NCBI GenBank assembly: GCA_035697545.1
Contig: DASSCT010000118.1
Coordinates: 1-9,241, forward strand
From: JACDAN01 sp035697545
Lineage (GTDB): Bacteria; Actinomycetota; Thermoleophilia; Gaiellales; Gaiellaceae
Direction of reading: 5' to 3'
DNA: 9,241 nucleotides
Shown here: piece after piece, positions 5,853-9,241 of the stretch
How positions within the stretch are numbered: the first letter of the stretch is position 1
How the letters are laid out: each line of letters starts with the position of its first letter
Notes under the pieces: model-generated
Told to the model about the DNA's origin: nothing
Seen by the model: only the letters and a program-made list of their open reading frames with translations
Database searches by the model: none
Position numbers and translations under genes: made by a program

Positions 5853-6083
5853 ATGCTCGCCACGGAGCAGACGGTGGTGATGCTCGGCCGGATGACCTCG
5901 TTCACGGCTGTGTGCGAGGCCTGTCAGGAACAGCAGCGCGCAGACCTGCTCGAGGAATCGTGGCTCGGCGCCCGCGTGTCCGGAACGCTCCGGCTCGAGG
6001 AGGACCGGGGATGGGCGACCTGCGAGCGAGGGCATCGCGTGCTGTTGGTCCGCAAAGGAGGTCTCCGCCCATGTGACGAGTAG
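5853..6083 (+). CDS. Small cysteine-rich protein of unknown function between dnaB and purA
   Basis: A 76-residue protein that I do not recognise. It contains Cys21-x-x-Cys24 (VCEACQ) and, 33 residues on, Cys57-x-x-x-His61 (TCERGHRVLLVRKGG), with a final Cys74. Two Cys/His pairs at this spacing suggest a small zinc-ribbon-like fold; metal binding is inference. There is no membrane segment or signal peptide. ATG 5853 lies only 2 nt after the dnaB stop, which indicates co-transcription and coupling. Later in-frame ATGs at 5880 and 5892 are possible starts; GGAG at 5864-5867 would favour 5880, and both keep all cysteines. The ordered ending and Cys pattern argue against a random ORF. A role linked to replication or purine synthesis cannot be claimed from position alone. 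Confidence 0.6.
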   Translation: MLATEQTVVMLGRMTSFTAVCEACQEQQRADLLEESWLGARVSGTLRLEEDRGWATCERGHRVLLVRKGGLRPCDE

Positions 6084-6102
6084 CCGACCAATCCGGCAGA
6101 CT
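6073..6102 (+). promoter_or_regulatory. Candidate promoter of purA, possibly leaderless
   Basis: GTGACG (6073-6078) shares four bases with TTGACA, and after 18 bp CAGACT (6097-6102) shares three with TATAAT. A start about 8 nt downstream would fall at the purA GTG (6111), which has no Shine-Dalgarno. The match is weak and overlaps the end of the preceding gene. Confidence 0.3.
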
Positions 6103-6110
6103 CAGCAGAC

Positions 6111-7409
6111 GTGCCAGCGACTGTGATCGTCGGGGCCCAGTGGGGGGACGAAGGCAAAGGCAAGATCGTCGACCTACTGGCCCAGCACTCGGATTTGGTC
6201 TGCCGTTACCAGGGCGGGCCGAACGCTGGGCACACGATCGTCGCCGACGGCGAGACCTACAAGTTCCGGCACATGCCTTCGGGGATCCTCTGGGGCAAGG
6301 AGTGCGTGCTCGGCGCCGGCTGTGTAATCGACCCGCAGGTCTTCATCGAGGAGCTCGACGATCTCGAGGCGCGCGGGCTCTCCACGGACGGGGTGCGCGT
6401 CTCCGGCAACGCGCACCTGATCATGCCGTGGCACGTCGCGCTCGACCAGGCGAGCGAGCGCCGGCTGGGAAGGCTGCAAATCGGGACGACGCGGCGAGGG
6501 ATCGGCCCGGCTTACGGCGACAAGGCGGCGCGGCTGGGGATCCGCGTCCAGGACCTCTTCGACCCGAAGATCCTGCGTCAGAAGATCGAGGTCGCGCTCG
6601 CCGAGAAGAATCACTGGCTCGAGCAGGTCTACGGCGCCGAGCCGCTCGACCTCGAGGAGGTCTCGAGCCGGTACGAGGGTTGCGCCCAGCGCCTCCGCCC
6701 ATACATCGCCGACACCTCGCTGCTCGTCGACCAGGCCTTGCGCGAAGGACGGTTCGTGCTCTTCGAGGGCGCTCAGGGAACGCTGCTCGACCTCGACCAC
6801 GGCACGTATCCCTTCGTGACGTCGTCCAGCCCGATTGCCGCCGCTGCGGCGGTCGGGATCGGCATCGGGCCGAAGCGGATCGATGCCGTCCTCGGCGTCG
6901 CGAAGGCGTACCTGACCCGCGTCGGCGAAGGGCCGTTCCCAACGGAGATCGAAGGGCCGGATCAGGAGCGCGTCCGCGAGCTTGGTCGCGAGTACGGGAC
7001 CGTCACGGGTCGGGAGCGACGGTGTGGTTGGCTCGACCTCGTCGGGCTGCGCTATGCGTGCCGCCTGAACGGCTTCACGTCGCTGGCGCTGACGAAGCTC
7101 GACGTGCTCTCGAGTTTCTCCGAGCTGCCCGTGTGCGTCGCCTACCGCCTCCCCGACGGAACCTCGAGCGAGGAGTTTCCGGCGCATCAGAGCGACTTTC
7201 ACCACGCCGAGCCGGTCTACGAGGTGCTCCCCGGATGGGAGCACTCGCTCGACGGGATCGACGAGGTCTCCCGCCTCCCTGACGAGGCGCTTGCGTATGT
7301 TGAGTACATCGAGCGTGCGCTTGACGTCGAGGTCTCGCTGATCGGCACCGGCGCGGCCCGGGAAGATGTGCTGGCGCAGCGCGGGCTGGAGGCGATCGCG
7401 CGGCCGTGA
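6111..7409 (+). CDS. purA: Adenylosuccinate synthetase
   Basis: Joins IMP and aspartate using GTP to form adenylosuccinate, the committed step to AMP. The full-length protein has 432 residues. The P-loop-like VIVGAQWGDEGKGK is at 5-18 with catalytic Asp13, and His41 lies in GPNAGHT. Further signatures are GTTRRGIGPAYGDK near 124-137, EGAQGTLLDLDHGTYPFVTSS near 220-240, KAYLTRVGEGPFPTE near 265-279 and TVTGRERRCGW near 298-308. The loop after TSS reads SPIAAAAAVGIGIG, with Ala243-247 where many homologues have AGG-type residues. The start is GTG without a Shine-Dalgarno. The TGA overlaps the purD GTG by 4 nt (GTGA), so the two are translationally coupled. It opens the purADE cluster, 27 bp after the small Cys-rich gene. 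Confidence 0.97.
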   Translation: MPATVIVGAQWGDEGKGKIVDLLAQHSDLVCRYQGGPNAGHTIVADGETYKFRHMPSGILWGKECVLGAGCVIDPQVFIEELDDLEARGLSTDGVRVSGNAHLIMPWHVALDQASERRLGRLQIGTTRRGIGPAYGDKAARLGIRVQDLFDPKILRQKIEVALAEKNHWLEQVYGAEPLDLEEVSSRYEGCAQRLRPYIADTSLLVDQALREGRFVLFEGAQGTLLDLDHGTYPFVTSSSPIAAAAAVGIGIGPKRIDAVLGVAKAYLTRVGEGPFPTEIEGPDQERVRELGREYGTVTGRERRCGWLDLVGLRYACRLNGFTSLALTKLDVLSSFSELPVCVAYRLPDGTSSEEFPAHQSDFHHAEPVYEVLPGWEHSLDGIDEVSRLPDEALAYVEYIERALDVEVSLIGTGAAREDVLAQRGLEAIARP

Positions 7410-8626
7410 AGGTCCTGCTGATCGGCGCCGGGGGCCGCGAGCACGCGCTCGCGTGGAAGCTGAGCCAAAGCGCTCACCTCGACGAGCTCCACGCGGCGCC
7501 CGGCAACCCCGGGATCGCGCGGCTTGGCGAGTGCCATCCGGTGCGCGCGGAAGACGCCGAGAGCCTGCTCGACCTCGCGCACACCCTGGCCGCCGACCTC
7601 GTCGTTGTGGGCCCTGAAGCTCCGCTCGTTGCCGGGGTTGGGGACGAGTTGCGCCACGCCGGGATCGCGGTCTTCGGGCCCGGACAGGACGCGGCGCGCA
7701 TCGAGGGATCCAAGCGATTTGCCAAGGAGGTCATGCGGGCTTCAGGCGTGCCGACCGCAGAGACGATGTCGGTAGCTCGGCCGCCGTGTGTGGTCAAGGT
7801 CGACGGTCTCGCCGCGGGCAAAGGCGCATTCGTGTGCCCGGATCAGGAATCGCTGGACGCGGCGCTGCGCGAGGCCGCCCGGCTGGGCCAACCGCTCGTC
7901 ATCGAGGAGCTGCTGGAAGGGGAGGAGATCTCGCTGTTCGCTCTCGCCGACGGCGTGAACGCTCTGCCGCTCGCGCCGGCCCGTGACTACAAGCGCGTCG
8001 GCGACGACGACACCGGGCCGAACACCGGCGGCATGGGGGCGTACTCGCCGGTGCCGGGGCTCGAGGCGAGCGACGTCGAGGAGCTCGTCGCGACCGTGCA
8101 CAGGCCGGTCCTCGCGGAGCTCGCTCGGCGAGGCACGCCCTTCGTCGGGCTGCTCTACGCCGGCCTGATGCTGACGGACTCCGGCCCGAAGGTGCTCGAG
8201 TTCAACTGCCGCTTCGGCGATCCGGAGACACAGTCCATCCTCCCGCGGCTCCAGGGCGACCTGCTCGAGGCGCTCACAGCGGCCGCTCGGGGAGATCTGC
8301 GCTCTGCCGACCTGACCGCGGACGACCAAGCGGCGGTGACCGTCGTCCTCGCGGGCCGCGACTACCCCCGGCAAGGCGATTCTGGAACGCCGATCAGCGG
8401 TGTCGACGACGCCGAGGCAGGCGGTGCCCTGGTCTTCCATGCCGGGACGGCAAGTCGCGGTGAGCAGCTCCTCACGAACGGCGGAAGGGTGCTCAACGTG
8501 ACAGCTATCGGCCCGTCACTCGAGGCAGCCCGCGAGCGGGCGTACGCCGGCTGCGCCGCGATCTCGTTCGAGGGCATGCAGTTCCGGCGCGACATCGCCG
8601 GTCGGGAGGCGAAGGTTGCAACCTGA
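7406..8626 (+). CDS. purD: Phosphoribosylamine-glycine ligase (GAR synthetase)
   Basis: ATP-grasp enzyme joining phosphoribosylamine and glycine, second step of de novo purine synthesis. Residues 1-30 form the N-terminal domain (MKVLLIGAGGREHALAWKL), followed by APGNPGIA (31-38) and DLVVVGPEAPLVAG (64-77). The ATP-grasp core has VVKVDGLAAGKGA (129-141), EELLEGEEISLFAL (167-180), GPNTGGMGAYSP (204-215) and the signature RFGDPETQ (269-276). At 406 residues it is shorter than usual (about 420-430). Much of the difference lies between GVPTA and the KVDG lysine, where only about 12 residues replace the usual ~24. KVDG also replaces the common KADG. The GTG start overlaps the purA stop; GGAGG (7388-7392) is 13 nt upstream. 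The stop lies 11 nt inside purE. Confidence 0.97.
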   Translation: MKVLLIGAGGREHALAWKLSQSAHLDELHAAPGNPGIARLGECHPVRAEDAESLLDLAHTLAADLVVVGPEAPLVAGVGDELRHAGIAVFGPGQDAARIEGSKRFAKEVMRASGVPTAETMSVARPPCVVKVDGLAAGKGAFVCPDQESLDAALREAARLGQPLVIEELLEGEEISLFALADGVNALPLAPARDYKRVGDDDTGPNTGGMGAYSPVPGLEASDVEELVATVHRPVLAELARRGTPFVGLLYAGLMLTDSGPKVLEFNCRFGDPETQSILPRLQGDLLEALTAAARGDLRSADLTADDQAAVTVVLAGRDYPRQGDSGTPISGVDDAEAGGALVFHAGTASRGEQLLTNGGRVLNVTAIGPSLEAARERAYAGCAAISFEGMQFRRDIAGREAKVAT

Positions 8627-9101
8627 GACGCAGACGGAGCCCTTCTCGGCGCTGGAGGAGTTCGGCGAGCTGGGGCCGCTTGTCGGAGTGCTCGTGGGCT
8701 CCGAGTCCGATCGGGAGGCGATGGAGCCTGCAATGCAGGAGCTCGACGAGCGCGGCATCTCGCACGAGTTCCACGTGCTCTCCGCGCACCGCGATCCCAG
8801 AGCCGTCGCCGAGTACGCATCGATTGCCGCGCTGCGCGGAATCCGCGTGATCATCGCGGGGGCGGGGATGGCCGCCGCGCTTCCAGGCGTCATTGCCTCG
8901 TATAGCGAGCTCCCGGTGATCGGCGTGCCGCTGCGCTCGAGCAAGAGCGTCGGTGGCGGGCTCGATGCGCTGCTCTCGATCGTGCAAATGCCACCTGGGG
9001 TGCCCGTCGCCTGCGTCTCGATCGACGGCGCCCGGAACGCCGCCATCCTCGCGGCGAGGATCCTGGCCCAGGGCGGCGGTCTCAGGTCGCCGGACAGCTG
9101 A
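8616..9101 (+). CDS. purE: PurE-type 5-(carboxyamino)imidazole ribonucleotide mutase
   Basis: PurE makes carboxyaminoimidazole ribonucleotide in purine synthesis, from N5-CAIR in class I enzymes. The 161-residue protein has a ~20-residue N-terminal extension, then GVLVGSESDREAM (24-36), LSAHRDP (55-61, with the conserved His58), IIAGAGMAAALPG (79-91), LPVIGVPL (99-106), and LLSIVQMPPGVPVACVSI (119-136) to the end. Two deviations: SAHRDP replaces SAHRTP, and Ala88 stands where classical class I enzymes have His (AAHLPG). No purK is seen in the window. TTG 8616 is chosen because GGGAGG (8604-8609) is ideally spaced, and it gives an 11-nt overlap with purD. The next plausible starts fall within or after the first beta-strand. 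The last residues RSPDS are a short hydrophilic tail. Confidence 0.93.
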   Translation: MQPETQTEPFSALEEFGELGPLVGVLVGSESDREAMEPAMQELDERGISHEFHVLSAHRDPRAVAEYASIAALRGIRVIIAGAGMAAALPGVIASYSELPVIGVPLRSSKSVGGGLDALLSIVQMPPGVPVACVSIDGARNAAILAARILAQGGGLRSPDS

Positions 9102-9123
9102 CGGGACGGCGCTTCTCGGTCGG

Positions 9124-9151
9124 TTCCGCCTTCCTGAGCCGCATCTAGAAT
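9124..9151 (+). promoter_or_regulatory. purB promoter with strong -10, predicting a leaderless mRNA
   Basis: TAGAAT (9146-9151) is a five-of-six match to TATAAT. A poor -35 candidate, TTCCGC (9124-9129), lies 16 bp upstream. The -10 ends 7 nt before the purB GTG at 9159, so transcription should start at or next to the GTG. No Shine-Dalgarno is present, which agrees with leaderless translation. Confidence 0.55.
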
Positions 9152-9158
9152 CGAACCG

Positions 9159-9241
9159 GTGATCGCCCGGTACTCGCGTCCGGCCATGGCCAGGATCTGG
9201 TCGGACGAGGGGAAGCTCGCCCGATGGCTCGAGGTCGAGCT
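9159..9241 (+). CDS. purB: Adenylosuccinate lyase (partial, N-terminal 27 residues)
   Basis: PurB cleaves fumarate from SAICAR in the IMP path and from adenylosuccinate in AMP formation. Only the first 27 codons are in the window: MIARYSRPAMARIWSDEG, then KLARWLEVE. This is the highly recognisable start of bacterial PurB (R-Y-S-R-P-x-M-x-x-I-W-S-D-E, then a K-L-x-x-W-L-x-V-E helix). The start is GTG, with no Shine-Dalgarno and a -10 element 7 nt upstream. The 57-bp gap after purE breaks the overlapping chain purA-purD-purE, so purB may have partly independent transcription. The catalytic regions lie outside the window. Confidence 0.93.
   Translation, partial: MIARYSRPAMARIWSDEGKLARWLEVE

Noticed and set aside
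6174..7244. A 356-codon minus-strand frame inside purA
   Set aside because: Shadow of purA codon bias; no recognisable motif and no promoter or ribosome binding site.
9151..9156. TCGAAC before purB as a LexA half-site
   Set aside because: There is no matching GTTCGA half at the proper distance.

Overview
The window is a GC-rich, gene-dense bacterial chromosome segment dominated by housekeeping genes. Features pointing to Actinomycetota: frequent GTG/TTG starts, a cysteine-containing (zinc-ribbon) S18, a DnaA-box-like TTGTCCACA, a LexA-box-like site of the Gram-positive type, and a purADEB cluster directly behind rpsF-ssb-rpsR-rplI-dnaB. The gene order and the short-linker PurD suggest class Thermoleophilia (Gaiellales/Solirubrobacterales-like). 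That placement is inference from memory of the group, not a search result.

Layout. (1) 1-1292, minus strand: the N-terminal ~430 residues of a secreted DUF6351-type alpha/beta-hydrolase-like protein, cut by the window edge. (2) 1392-2018, plus: a compact Amidase_3 N-acetylmuramoyl-L-alanine amidase without a signal peptide. (3) 2002-2310, minus: a small single-pass membrane protein of unknown function, converging on the amidase with a 17-bp overlap. (4) 2311-2470: a regulatory region with a perfect 17-bp inverted repeat, an extended -10 promoter and a leader able to fold over the rpsF ribosome binding site. (5) 2471-4252: rpsF-ssb-rpsR-rplI, tightly packed; L9 carries an unusual 83-residue acidic/alanine-rich tail. 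(6) 4253-4479: a 227-bp gap with a DnaA-box-like dyad and a near-consensus LexA/SOS box. (7) 4480-6083: dnaB (no intein) followed after 2 bp by a 76-residue Cys-rich protein. (8) 6111-9241: purA, purD, purE (overlapping starts and stops), then the first 27 codons of purB behind its own -10 element, probably read as a leaderless message.

How the genes work together: S6, S18 and L9 are ribosomal; SSB and DnaB act at the replication fork; PurD and PurE work on the path to IMP, PurA converts IMP to adenylosuccinate, and PurB acts both in the IMP path and in AMP formation. I see no mobile elements, CRISPR arrays, tRNAs or rRNAs, and no defence or otherwise obviously new multi-gene system. The points most worth a second look are regulatory (the inverted repeat and leader before rpsF; the SOS-like and DnaA-like sites before dnaB; leaderless purB) and protein-level deviations (L9 tail, PurE lacking the usual His, shortened PurD, unexported amidase, the small Cys-rich protein).
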